Positions 1 to 6,687 are shown, counted from the first letter of the stretch. The stretch: 43,011 bases of DNA from a virus (IMGVR_UViG_3300021168_000051:1-43011); one strand, 5' to 3'. Translations and numbers: made by a program. Notes: generated by a model from the letters alone, not told the origin.

Positions 1-173
1 TAAACCACTAACCCCCCAGAATACTAGCCTACATTCTCGGACTAGCGCGAGTCTTCCCGCGACAGACTAAGCTGCGCGGGCTCCCGGGGTGCTTGGAGCT
101 TTCAGAAAAACATAGCCTCGCATGTTCGGATCGTTGATGTACTTGAGCCCGACGGACTTCAAGGCCTCACGGA
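1..173. repeat. Left copy of 173-bp terminal redundancy
   Basis: These bases are repeated at 42839-43011 with a single difference (A at 109, G at 42947). The pattern shows that the window is a linearised circular or terminally redundant phage genome cut in the middle of a gene region. The repeat includes the 3' part of the 84-aa leftward gene. Overlap of this size is typical of circular assembly, so it is not by itself evidence for physical direct terminal repeats. Confidence 0.9.
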
Positions 174-321
174 TGGCCGTGTTGTGGACGCGAGCGGCCT
201 TCTTACCCTTGATTTGGCCGCCGACCAAGTTCCGCAGATACTGCGATTCCTTCGGCCCGAGTGTCAGGACGGTCAGCTTGCGCCGTCCGGGGGTGCTCAA
301 CTTTGAAACTGCCTTCGCCAT
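67..321 (-). CDS. Small basic protein, unknown function (84 aa)
   Basis: An ATG start is preceded by a good ribosome binding site (AGAGGA about 8 bases upstream on the minus strand). The 84-residue product is rich in Lys and Arg, especially in the first 45 residues (GRRKL, GGQIKGKKAARVH), so nucleic-acid binding is possible but unproven. It is the last gene of the left block before transcription crosses the window junction. A second, partial copy of the gene lies at 42905-43011 because of the terminal redundancy; the one base difference there is synonymous (Val GTT/GTC), which supports real coding. The gene is flanked on the circle by two imperfect direct repeats of about 57 bp. No family recognised. 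Confidence 0.7.
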   Translation of the reverse strand: MAKAVSKLSTPGRRKLTVLTLGPKESQYLRNLVGGQIKGKKAARVHNTAIREALKSVGLKYINDPNMRGYVFLKAPSTPGARAA

Positions 322-334
322 GATGGATATCCTC

Positions 335-562
335 TCAACTTACGCCTAGGTGCGGTAAGGCTCGACACCGGGAAGTAGCACTTCCATACTTACATATGAG
401 CAATTCTAAAATGGATTCTGGGGGATTCGCTAAAATATAGTTATCCGGATTCCACATATTGGCGTCGCCACGCCACATAGGGCACTGTGCCGCGTCATCC
501 GGTGTTTTGCATGGCCCTAGTTGATAGGACTGACAGAGTAAGCACCATTCCCTGTCTAACAC
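335..562 (-). CDS. Small cysteine-containing protein, unknown (75 aa)
   Basis: The GTG start overlaps the stop of the upstream gene by one base (TAGTG), typical of translational coupling in this operon. Residues CLLCQ near position 7-11 followed by Cys at about 18 and 27 could bind a metal, although spacing does not match a known finger that I can name. The C-terminal half coding sequence (381-437) is duplicated imperfectly at 42785-42841. Function unknown; confidence rests on the coupling and context rather than on homology. Confidence 0.55.
   Translation of the reverse strand: MLDREWCLLCQSYQLGPCKTPDDAAQCPMWRGDANMWNPDNYILANPPESILELLICKYGSATSRCRALPHLGVS
381..437. repeat. Imperfect direct repeat, copy 1
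   Basis: About 57 bases here resemble 42785-42841, sharing the blocks GAGCAATTCTA, AATG and GGGGGATT in the same order and spacing. This copy lies inside the 75-aa gene and encodes its residues reading ANPP and ELL; the other copy could encode a similar ANPP...ELL stretch but has no start. The two copies flank the 84-aa gene on the circle. Confidence 0.55.
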
Positions 563-714
563 TAGATGCCTGCGCGGTCGCCGCCGATACGGAACTTAAA
601 TCCGTAGCGTCGCAGGTTAATGACGTTTAAACGCAATTTGTCCGTGAGGACATAGACAGTTTTCCAGCGGTTCGCCGCGACTAGCACTTGAAATTTAATT
701 CTGCGCTGCATCAT
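562..714 (-). CDS. Small basic protein, unknown (50 aa)
   Basis: The ATG at 714 overlaps the stop of the upstream gene (TAATG), so I prefer it to the longer open frame beginning with a TTG at 747. The product is 50 residues, basic (MMQRRIKF, NLRRYGFKF) and without cysteines or a membrane segment. The next gene starts at its stop codon. Unknown function; a peptide of this size could be a host-takeover factor, but nothing in the sequence shows that. Confidence 0.55.
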   Translation of the reverse strand: MMQRRIKFQVLVAANRWKTVYVLTDKLRLNVINLRRYGFKFRIGGDRAGI

Positions 715-977
715 TATGGCAATGGCTTTGGGATGATTACATGACAAGATTTTACAGGCGTGAGTGCGCGCCGCCGGTCAAGTAATGACGGCGCAGGAAA
801 CGCGCCAGATTCTCGGATAAATATATCCCATTCTGTCTGATATAGCCGAATTAAATCCCCTGCCCTAAATGGTCGTGGTCCCTCAAATCGGCGCCAGTCT
901 GGTTGAGCATTAACGTACGCAATTTCCTGCGGCGTAGAAAGCTGGTGTTCCCAAAGCCCATTACGTAGCTGCGGCAC
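714..977 (-). CDS. Hypothetical protein (87 aa)
   Basis: I chose the GTG at 977 because AAGGAG lies seven bases upstream; the frame is also open from a GTG at 1007 that has no such site. With this start the gene overlaps the end of the sigma-like gene by 17 bases. The protein has a hydrophilic, mixed composition with the segment RPFRAGDLIRLYQTEWDIF and resembles no family I can name. It immediately follows the sigma-like gene, whose region-4 equivalent seems truncated, so it could be a partner protein, but that is speculative. Confidence 0.6.
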   Translation of the reverse strand: MPQLRNGLWEHQLSTPQEIAYVNAQPDWRRFEGPRPFRAGDLIRLYQTEWDIFIRESGAFPAPSLLDRRRALTPVKSCHVIIPKPLP

Positions 978-1575
978 GGCCAAGCTCCTTCGCTGTACGC
1001 TTATCACGCGCCTTAGTTAGCTCTGCTGCGGTATGCTTCCCGCTCGGCGCTGCGGGCTTCTCAAGCGATTCTAGCGCTAGCTCAACTGCCTCAAGCCGGA
1101 TTAGCTCATTTAGGGGATCACCTAGGCCTATAGGCCTATACTCCGTCGATTCTGAGACTTCTAGCGCATCGTCCTCCCCAGAATCGGAATCTTGAAAGGC
1201 TAGCGGCCTATCCAAGTCTGCCGAGTAGCTTCCCATGCCGCCGTTCTGTACTGCCGCTAGGTAGCGGCGTATGCGCCTACGGAAAGTAACGGCGGCGTAT
1301 CCTGAGAACTTAGCAGGGGCTACGTTAATAATCGTTCGCATGTCCTCCGTGCATTCCTGCGCCGCATCAATAAAATCAGAATCATCAGCGTTACGGAATT
1401 CATTGGAGTTTCGCACGTCCGCAGCTATATACGCTGCGATGCGATGCATGAAAAGCAATAGCGGCTCATAGTCCGCATGCTCTAGATAGTCGCGTATCTC
1501 TAAATCCGTGAGGATCGGTGAACAATTCCGCGCAGCTTTAGTAAATGCCGCGAATGAGTATGAATCGGTTGTCAT
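961..1575 (-). CDS. Possible sigma70 region 2-like protein (204 aa)
   Basis: Residues from about 36 to 107 follow the layout of sigma70 region 2: a helix beginning EPLLLFMHRI, then an acidic stretch resembling the DLxQE core-binding segment (DDSDFIDAAQE), then a segment like the FDPxxGxxFxxYA motif (APAKFSGYAAVTFRRRIRRYL). It continues with the usual linker pattern (SADLDRPL, then an acidic run) and a helix resembling the start of region 4 (DPLNELIRLEAVELALESL). The region-4 helix-turn-helix is not complete: the chain ends at TAKELGRAAAT. If correct, the protein would bind host RNA polymerase, which would fit the absence of a phage polymerase. The start ATG overlaps the stop of the 37-aa membrane gene (CTATGA). 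A coincidental helical resemblance cannot be excluded. Confidence 0.4.
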   Translation of the reverse strand: MTTDSYSFAAFTKAARNCSPILTDLEIRDYLEHADYEPLLLFMHRIAAYIAADVRNSNEFRNADDSDFIDAAQECTEDMRTIINVAPAKFSGYAAVTFRRRIRRYLAAVQNGGMGSYSADLDRPLAFQDSDSGEDDALEVSESTEYRPIGLGDPLNELIRLEAVELALESLEKPAAPSGKHTAAELTKARDKRTAKELGRAAAT

Positions 1576-1685
1576 AGTAAATCCCCTAAGAAACGTAGCA
1601 CAAATCCAACCGCAATGAGTGCTACTAGGCGCAGAACTAAGAGCGCAATGAAGTAGGGCTTTTCGGAGTAATCCTGCCTACCCAT
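1572..1685 (-). CDS. Very small membrane protein (37 aa)
   Basis: This 37-residue reading frame starts with an ATG inside the end of the glutamine amidotransferase gene (GATGGGTAG) and ends in the ATGA that starts the sigma-like gene, so it is coupled on both sides. About 20 hydrophobic residues (from IALLVLRLVAL to VGFVL) form one predicted transmembrane helix, with a polar N-terminus (MGRQDYSEKP) and a short C-terminus. It fills exactly what would otherwise be a 100-base gap in an operon without gaps, which is the main evidence that it is real. Function unknown. Confidence 0.55.
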   Translation of the reverse strand: MGRQDYSEKPYFIALLVLRLVALIAVGFVLRFLGDLL

Positions 1686-2940
1686 CAAGGGTACCTGTAT
1701 TCAATTCGCTCCATCCCGGGAGCAGGTCGCCGCGTGAGGCATCCTCTCGCAGGGAGTGTTGCGACGCGGAATTCCCGGTTACATCAATTTCCGCTTCAGC
1801 ATATCCTCCGTCATCGTCTACGCGAATTAGATGTGCACGCAATGCCGCGTCTAGTTGTTCGTCTTGATCTTTGCGCGTTTGATCTGTAGTGTCGTCCGCT
1901 GTTGTATCGTCCGTGTCGTTTAAACGCACACCAGAATCTACACCAGGAAGCGCACCAGCTAGCACTTGTAGCGGCGTAGGCGTAGGCGTGCGATTGTGCG
2001 TCAGACGCAAGGGCTGCCGCGCTGTGCGCCGTCCGGCTAACGTGCGGGGGTCAGGTATCCCTTCGCCGTAGCGCCGATCTAATGCCTTCCTGAGAGATTC
2101 TGAGACAATTGACGTAGGGACGCGCTCGTGAGCGTTCGTAGGAACCTTGTCCTTGTCATCTTGTGTGCGTTGCCGTTCTCTAACCTTGTCATACCAGGTT
2201 GAGTCGCGATTTACCCATGAACGGGAATCACCTACGTCGTCGCGACGACCGTCCGCAGTTTTATCACGGGCTCTTTCCGTTGTGCATGTCACACAGGAAC
2301 AATCCAAGACGTGATAAGGCCAATGACGGTTACGCTCAACCGGCGTATGGTAATCCCGGCGCGGATAATAGCCTGTGCTCTCGCCGTACCATACCTTCGG
2401 CGTAGTGCTCGGCAAGGAATAGGTCTGGGAGTACCAAATACCATCACGGTAAGTTCCCGCTTCACCATGTACCAGGATGAATTTAAAGTCATGCGTCATT
2501 ATGCAAAGCTTGTTATTCCAGCCTATGTGTCGCGCCACGCCACACCAATAATCCATATTGTTATCTTCTGGAACATCCGTCAGATACTCATTCACGAACG
2601 CACCAGTGTCGGAGCAATCCTTAGTAGCCTTTGATGTGTAGTCGCTTAAGACTCCATTATGCATGACATACGCGCGGCCATCCGCCGTCTTGAAGGGATG
2701 GCAATTCTGTAAGATGACGTCGCCGTGTGTCTTGTAGCGGAAATGTATCGCGTATTCGATCTTAGCTTCCTCAAGCTTCGCGACAGTTTTAATAGCCTTT
2801 TTCAAGGCCTTTTTCCCTAAAAATTTGCAAATACCCTCCCGAGACATGATGCCGATACCGTCATCATTCGCGAAATGCGCAGCGCGCATATTGTCAAGGG
2901 GGAGAGACTTACCAGCAGGAACGTACGCGATCAAACACAT
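1678..2940 (-). CDS. Class II glutamine amidotransferase-like Ntn hydrolase
   Basis: The chain begins Met-Cys, so removal of Met would expose the catalytic Cys2 typical of class II glutamine amidotransferases. Further signature segments are HFRYKTHG at 66-73, NCHPF at 79-83, MHNG at 93-96 and SDTGAFV at 110-116, matching the HxRYATxG, NAxPF, HNG and SDTE regions of the fold. These enzymes release ammonia from glutamine for a partner domain. The C-terminal half (about residues 200-420) is low complexity and charged, with a CSCVTC cluster near 216-221, and no recognisable partner domain. The upstream neighbour two bases away is an amidoligase, a natural user of ammonia or amide chemistry. Total length 420 aa; start ATG is unambiguous because Cys2 must follow it. 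Confidence 0.8.
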   Translation of the reverse strand: MCLIAYVPAGKSLPLDNMRAAHFANDDGIGIMSREGICKFLGKKALKKAIKTVAKLEEAKIEYAIHFRYKTHGDVILQNCHPFKTADGRAYVMHNGVLSDYTSKATKDCSDTGAFVNEYLTDVPEDNNMDYWCGVARHIGWNNKLCIMTHDFKFILVHGEAGTYRDGIWYSQTYSLPSTTPKVWYGESTGYYPRRDYHTPVERNRHWPYHVLDCSCVTCTTERARDKTADGRRDDVGDSRSWVNRDSTWYDKVRERQRTQDDKDKVPTNAHERVPTSIVSESLRKALDRRYGEGIPDPRTLAGRRTARQPLRLTHNRTPTPTPLQVLAGALPGVDSGVRLNDTDDTTADDTTDQTRKDQDEQLDAALRAHLIRVDDDGGYAEAEIDVTGNSASQHSLREDASRGDLLPGWSELNTGTLDG

Positions 2941-2942
2941 GG

Positions 2943-4427
2943 CTAGATTTCCTCAACGATTTGAATTTGTTTAGAACCTTTGCGAATCGCAATAGTGTCT
3001 TTCTCACGAAGAAACGCGAGTAAATGCGGGTAGAGTTTTCCATTCTCTACAATGAACTTTAGATAAGGCTCATATTGCGTGCAATCCCGCGCGCCGATTG
3101 TCTCGACATAGCGGATCACCGAATGACAAAACTCGATGTTTTTCAAGACGCGATCGAAACGAAGATTGCCGCGAAATATACGAAATTCTATTGTCTCAGT
3201 CGATAGATGCATAGCTTCATATTTTGCAGTCGATTGCATGCGTCCATCAGCAAGTTTCTTCGGTCGCAGATTCGTGTAGGAGTTGGATGCGCGCTGTGCT
3301 ATACGCTCGATTAGCGCGCGATTTTTATCCGCATTGACAAAGATCAAGGCCTTACCGAGAGTTAGCGGACTGATTGCAGCGCGGTTGACATGCACGTGCA
3401 TTCCACAATTGGTTGTATGCTTACCTGCACATCCGCCCGCAGCAATTGCCGGGCGTAAAACTTCTTTCCAGTCAAACGTATGCTGATGATAATCCAGCGT
3501 GTACGGCCTCGTTATTAGCTCAATACCGGATGCATTCAGCGAACCATCCCGCGCTAGGACGTAGCGGTTTTTAGGATCATCTAGCCGCCCATTCAGCGCT
3601 GCGGAAAGCTTCATTCCTCCGACGATACTAGAATCTTTGGCATTTTCCATTTCAAGCTCTACGCCGAAACAAAATGAATCCCTCGGGGTTATCTCCGGCC
3701 AGCCGAATAGAAGTATATTATTTACTTCATGATAGCCGAAAATATGCGCTCCAGCGGAGGACTGTTGGCGATACGCCGCCAAGTTATTTTGAGTTTCGCG
3801 TCTAATCCTAATCTCGTAATTGTGGGCTGCTGCGGCCTCGCGGAACCAGCGGCCATTTGATACCTGGTTGCAGTGACGTGTAGCGAACGCAGGAGAGACA
3901 TATTCGCTTATATCGACAAGCATAATTGCTGTCGCTGTGGGAATCCAGCGCAAACGTCTAACACGTCCGTGTTGTGAGGCAGGCAATTCCCCCGACGGAT
4001 TATCCATATTGAAGCGGACGAAATAGTGACGGCGATCCGCGCATGACTTGCATAGCCTATCAAGCGACGCACCATTCCATATAGAGGGACTTTCTAGTTT
4101 CCCCACTTGCCTATAGGACAGCGATAGCGTTGAGTGACACGCCGCACAAATAAAAGTTTTCTTAGTATTCATAGAATCTTCATCCTCAGTATCTGTGTGT
4201 AGGTAGTCATCCGGGTCTGTGATCGGCTCGGCGTGCCAGGCGCGCCATTGCTCTAGTGTTATTCGCCGCTCGTGAACTAATGTATTGATCGGCCTGCAAT
4301 GCTCCGCGCAATTGCAAACGGTAATGCCCTCCCAGTACCATTCCTGCGTGAAACCACCGGCATAATGCCGGTTTCCTGGCGGTCTCGGAACTAATAAGAG
4401 GGGATGAATATAATACGAGGCGGGCAT
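2943..4427 (-). CDS. Amidoligase (COOH-NH2 ligase fold, PF12224-type)
   Basis: The C-terminal half carries the marks of the putative amidoligase family: FGVELEME at 254-261, a DGS loop at 294-296, CGMHVHVN at 341-348 and ETIEFRIFRG at 411-420. These supply the acidic and histidine residues of a glutamine synthetase-like ATP-dependent ligase that forms amide or peptide bonds. The N-terminal 140 residues are a separate region with a likely zinc ribbon (CAAC at 94-97, CKSC at 126-129) and a second Cys/His cluster (CNCAEHC, 38-44). ATG overlaps the stop of the JAB gene (TAATG), and the glutamine amidotransferase follows directly. Substrate is unknown: a cell-wall peptide, a small peptide tag or a metabolite are all possible. 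Confidence 0.82.
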   Translation of the reverse strand: MPASYYIHPLLLVPRPPGNRHYAGGFTQEWYWEGITVCNCAEHCRPINTLVHERRITLEQWRAWHAEPITDPDDYLHTDTEDEDSMNTKKTFICAACHSTLSLSYRQVGKLESPSIWNGASLDRLCKSCADRRHYFVRFNMDNPSGELPASQHGRVRRLRWIPTATAIMLVDISEYVSPAFATRHCNQVSNGRWFREAAAAHNYEIRIRRETQNNLAAYRQQSSAGAHIFGYHEVNNILLFGWPEITPRDSFCFGVELEMENAKDSSIVGGMKLSAALNGRLDDPKNRYVLARDGSLNASGIELITRPYTLDYHQHTFDWKEVLRPAIAAGGCAGKHTTNCGMHVHVNRAAISPLTLGKALIFVNADKNRALIERIAQRASNSYTNLRPKKLADGRMQSTAKYEAMHLSTETIEFRIFRGNLRFDRVLKNIEFCHSVIRYVETIGARDCTQYEPYLKFIVENGKLYPHLLAFLREKDTIAIRKGSKQIQIVEEI

Positions 4428-4885
4428 TAGGACTTACTCCCACTCGTAGAGACATTAGCGGACGTGCTTAGTGTCCGTCCTGTAGGACGATACACGCGCA
4501 TTTCTTGAAGTCTTGAGACGTAGATATAGCTCATTACACGTAACCGTTCGGCTATTCGTACGTCAGTATCGGAAAAGGAATCTGCGTTCGGGTCTTTACC
4601 GGGATGCGTGTGGAATAGTGCTATGAGCTTGTCGCCGTTTAAACGTATCGTGAATTGGATTGTGTTCGCCGTCCCAATGGATACAGGCAATATCCGATAA
4701 GTGCCGTCAGCAGCTTGCAGGACTGCCGTCCCGCATTCAAGTTTGAGATACGTAGCTTTCTGCCTGCAATCAAAGAGCGCAGCTTGTAGCGCCGCGTAAG
4801 GGGTTTCATGAGATGATGCAATCAGCGCGAATAGCAGCGCGTAAAAGCAGCAAGACACAAGGAATACAGTTTTCCAGAATTTCAT
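4427..4885 (-). CDS. Membrane-anchored JAB/MPN-type putative isopeptidase
   Basis: Residues 6-24 are strongly hydrophobic and form a signal anchor or signal peptide. The remainder shows the JAMM zinc-peptidase pattern: a Glu (E50, in LECG), then HTHP (H92, H94) and, ten residues after the second His, SDTD (S105, D108). The spacing is longer than the canonical HxHx7SxxD but similar to secreted JAB relatives. Such enzymes cut isopeptide or peptide bonds. It is coupled to the amidoligase (TAATG overlap) and, upstream, to a 47-aa gene (ATGA overlap). Location beyond the membrane would suggest an envelope or periplasmic substrate. Family assignment is by motif only. Confidence 0.68.
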   Translation of the reverse strand: MKFWKTVFLVSCCFYALLFALIASSHETPYAALQAALFDCRQKATYLKLECGTAVLQAADGTYRILPVSIGTANTIQFTIRLNGDKLIALFHTHPGKDPNADSFSDTDVRIAERLRVMSYIYVSRLQEMRVYRPTGRTLSTSANVSTSGSKS

Positions 4886-5025
4886 TTTGCTAACTCCACT
4901 ATTACAGTTTCGCCATCACGCAAGTAATCGCGGGCAATCCGCTCCGCTTGCGTAAGACTAAACGTATTTATGTGTATTGTAAAGTACGTTGAATTGAGAC
5001 GTTTAAACGTTACTAGATATCTCAC
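4882..5025 (-). CDS. Small hypothetical protein (47 aa)
   Basis: A 48-codon frame with a GTG start overlaps the upstream stop by GTGA and ends in AAAATGA, overlapping the ATG of the JAB gene. These two couplings make a real gene very likely despite its size. The product begins MRYLVTFKRL and ends with a helix (LTQAERIARDYLRDG) followed by ETVIVELAK; this looks like a compact alpha/beta fold of about 47 residues. A similarly built small protein starts the operon at 6408. The palindrome GTTTAAAC (5001-5008) lies within it. Function unknown. Confidence 0.65.
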   Translation of the reverse strand: MRYLVTFKRLNSTYFTIHINTFSLTQAERIARDYLRDGETVIVELAK

Positions 5026-5204
5026 ATATCCTCGCCCGCCGCACTCAGTGCATCTCGCGCTAGCGCAGTAATTCTTGCGAGTAATACTTCCTCACTTTCG
5101 CGAATATCTAAAGAAGCATGGAAGATTCGCCATAATGACCACACCATATACCCATATGAGTCTGTGACGGGATCGGGCACAGGCAAGGGAGCGGCGGCAT
5201 TCAT
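5022..5204 (-). CDS. Small hypothetical protein (60 aa)
   Basis: The ATG at 5204 forms an ATGA overlap with the stop of the preceding gene, so it is preferred over the ATG at 5252, which would overlap by 52 bases. The product is acidic and helical (WRIFHASLD, ESEEVLLARITALARDALSAAGEDM) with no cysteine or membrane segment. Function unknown. Confidence 0.6.
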   Translation of the reverse strand: MNAAAPLPVPDPVTDSYGYMVWSLWRIFHASLDIRESEEVLLARITALARDALSAAGEDM

Positions 5205-5470
5205 GGCAATGGCTTCGACGGCATTCTCGGCGTATACGGTTGTGTAAGCCAAGTCTCCTGCATTTTACGTCCAGTCATGCTATCACGCAATTTTTTGATT
5301 TTCCAGCTATGAGGGTGGAATATGTGCATTAGAATAGTCCCTTGTACGATATAAGATTGTAATTCCACAGGGTTGAGCGTTCCTGAAAACTCTAGCGCGA
5401 TAGCGCGCTCTACTTCGGCCATATCTCGGAATCTAAACCCGTTATCCACGTGTCCGGGAGGTGCTGGCAT
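5201..5470 (-). CDS. Hypothetical protein (89 aa)
   Basis: The start ATG at 5470 overlaps the preceding stop (TAATG); a GTG three codons upstream is less likely. The protein begins MPAPPGHVDNGFRFRDMAEV and has a basic tail (KIKKLRDSMTGRKMQ). I recognise no family. It belongs to the same tightly coupled leftward operon of small proteins that precede the JAB gene. Confidence 0.6.
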   Translation of the reverse strand: MPAPPGHVDNGFRFRDMAEVERAIALEFSGTLNPVELQSYIVQGTILMHIFHPHSWKIKKLRDSMTGRKMQETWLTQPYTPRMPSKPLP

Positions 5471-5655
5471 TACGTACACTCCACTGTGATTGAGAGATAA
5501 TCCTCACCGATGAAGTCTAGCGCGAACTTAGTCGCGTCTTTCAGATTGTAGGCATACACAGTATGTTCCAATGCTGTGCCGTCAGACTTCGTGACAGTCA
5601 CTAGGAAAGGGCACTTTCGTGCCCGCTCTATAGGGATGATTTGTGCCTTATTCAT
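5470..5655 (-). CDS. Small hypothetical protein (61 aa)
   Basis: The ATG at 5655 overlaps the end of the SprT-like gene by eight bases, so the longer open frame to 5733 is not used. The 61-residue protein reads MNKAQIIPIERARKCPFLVT and continues with alternating beta-like segments (HTVYAYNLKDATKFALDFIG, SITVECT). It looks like a small alpha/beta fold of the kind seen in the neighbouring tiny genes; function unknown. Confidence 0.6.
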   Translation of the reverse strand: MNKAQIIPIERARKCPFLVTVTKSDGTALEHTVYAYNLKDATKFALDFIGEDYLSITVECT

Positions 5656-6262
5656 TGTCACTATCCTCCGGCTCTTGAACTTCGCCGAGCATTGGCATTT
5701 CATTACAATAGCATAGCGGTACGCCCTGGTCAAGCCATTTCTGTGTAGTGCGCAGAGTATAGCCGCATTCCTTGCATGATACCTTCACTAGTCTTGTAGA
5801 CTGTTTCTTGCGGCCTATTGATGACATAGCCGCATGTGGATATCGTCCTAAGTCTGAGGACCATACCGCTATCATGTCCATGAGTAAATCATCTGCCTCA
5901 GTAGCTGTCATCTTACCGCGAAGCCCCGCAGCTAGCGCAGCTTTCTGAAATGGCTTCCTATGACCTACTTCAACGCCGACTGCCGCATGTATTGCTTCAT
6001 GTACGAGTGTAGCTAAGACCCCGCTACGTCCGGTGACGTCACTCAATACAGGCGAGATGAATATCTCTGTGAAACCTTCCGCAGACGCAACCGTGTTCCA
6101 ACATTCTCCTATTCTCTTAGAGCCGATGCGACCGCCAGCCAGACCACAACTAACTTTTGTTGTGTCCGGGACGATTACGTCCGCTTTGTCTTTCAGATAT
6201 TGTCTGATGATGGCTAAGGCACAACCTAGCCATTGCTCGCGGGTTTCTAGTGTTGCACTCAT
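5648..6262 (-). CDS. SprT-like zinc metalloprotein
   Basis: Starting at the ATG at 6262, which has GGAG eight bases upstream, the protein has 204 residues. The metalloprotease motif HEAIH lies at 88-92 within a helix (LVHEAIHAAVG), and a zinc-ribbon-like C-terminus carries CKEC and CYC pairs. This is the layout of SprT-like proteins, whose eukaryotic relative Spartan degrades DNA-protein crosslinks; phage copies are common and of unsettled function. It is the second gene of the leftward operon and overlaps both neighbours. A longer open frame upstream (to 6310) conflicts with the 49-aa gene and is rejected. Confidence 0.78.
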   Translation of the reverse strand: MSATLETREQWLGCALAIIRQYLKDKADVIVPDTTKVSCGLAGGRIGSKRIGECWNTVASAEGFTEIFISPVLSDVTGRSGVLATLVHEAIHAAVGVEVGHRKPFQKAALAAGLRGKMTATEADDLLMDMIAVWSSDLGRYPHAAMSSIGRKKQSTRLVKVSCKECGYTLRTTQKWLDQGVPLCYCNEMPMLGEVQEPEDSDNE

Positions 6263-6408
6263 TTGAATATCTCCATTTGTTGGGCGTCTGATAACTCTAC
6301 GATTCGCCATTCATTACCTAAATCCGCTGCGTACGCTTCGGCCAGTTCGCGACTAGCGAACCAGTCCGAACTAAACTCTCCTGTAATTGCACACCATAAG
6401 AATAGCAT
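6259..6408 (-). CDS. First gene of leftward operon, small protein (49 aa)
   Basis: A 49-codon frame from an ATG at 6408 ends in an AAATGA overlap with the SprT-like gene. The product starts MLFLWCAITGEFSSDWFASR and continues ELAEAYAADLGNEWRIVEL, a plausible small alpha/beta protein. The start lies just downstream (leftward) of the AATAGCATGT-GTTTAAAC repeat, whose ATG-containing half overlaps the start codon itself. AGGAG occurs about 12 bases upstream, a long spacing. It is probably the first product of the leftward transcript leaving the control region. Confidence 0.6.
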   Translation of the reverse strand: MLFLWCAITGEFSSDWFASRELAEAYAADLGNEWRIVELSDAQQMEIFK

Positions 6409-6529
6409 GTATGTTTAAACTCCTCTCTTAATGATCTAACGCTTATACAATAGCATGTCTAGTTTAAACAGTACATTACAGTATTGTAATCAAGTATATT
6501 TATTGTTGCGGCGCATTTGGCATGCTATT
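6401..6529. promoter_or_regulatory. Repeated AATAGCATGT/GTTTAAAC motif at leftward operon start
   Basis: AATAGCATGT is followed after two bases by GTTTAAAC at 6401-6420, and again after three bases at 6449-6469; an inverted AATAGCATG lies at 6521-6529. Two composite copies 49 bp apart just upstream of, and overlapping, the first leftward start codon suggest an operator or a phage-specific promoter element. No convincing sigma70 -35/-10 pair was found for leftward transcription here, so a different promoter class is possible. Confidence 0.5.
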
Positions 6530-6632
6530 TGATATCCTCCGTATAACGTTTAGGAGCGGCGATCTAAACATGCCCGCTAGCCTAGCATTGCCTAACTAGA
6601 GATCACCGAACCATTAGATTTTCATACACAGG

Positions 6633-6687
6633 TTATCCACATAATAGAATCAATAACTTAGCTTGTGGATAACTATAGTTATCCACA
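6633..6687. other. Putative replication origin: three DnaA boxes
   Basis: Three perfect copies of the DnaA box TTATCCACA occur within 55 bp: 6633-6641 on plus, 6664-6672 on minus and 6679-6687 on plus. The last two form a perfect 24-bp palindrome (6664-6687). AT-rich DNA suitable for unwinding lies between and beside them. DnaA boxes of this exactness are bound by bacterial DnaA, so host initiator recruitment is the straightforward reading, though a phage protein could use the palindrome. Confidence 0.6.
6646..6660 (+). repeat. 15-bp direct repeat, copy 1
   Basis: AGAATCAATAACTTA occurs here, between DnaA boxes, and again exactly at 7531-7545, just after the three-armed leader element, 885 bp away. 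A 15-base exact repeat in 1.3 kb is unlikely by chance even in AT-rich DNA. Confidence 0.5.

Noticed and set aside
4432-4460. LVSC in the JAB protein N-terminus considered as a lipoprotein box
   Set aside because: The Cys lies only about 12 residues from the start, inside the hydrophobic segment; a plain signal anchor or signal peptide fits better.
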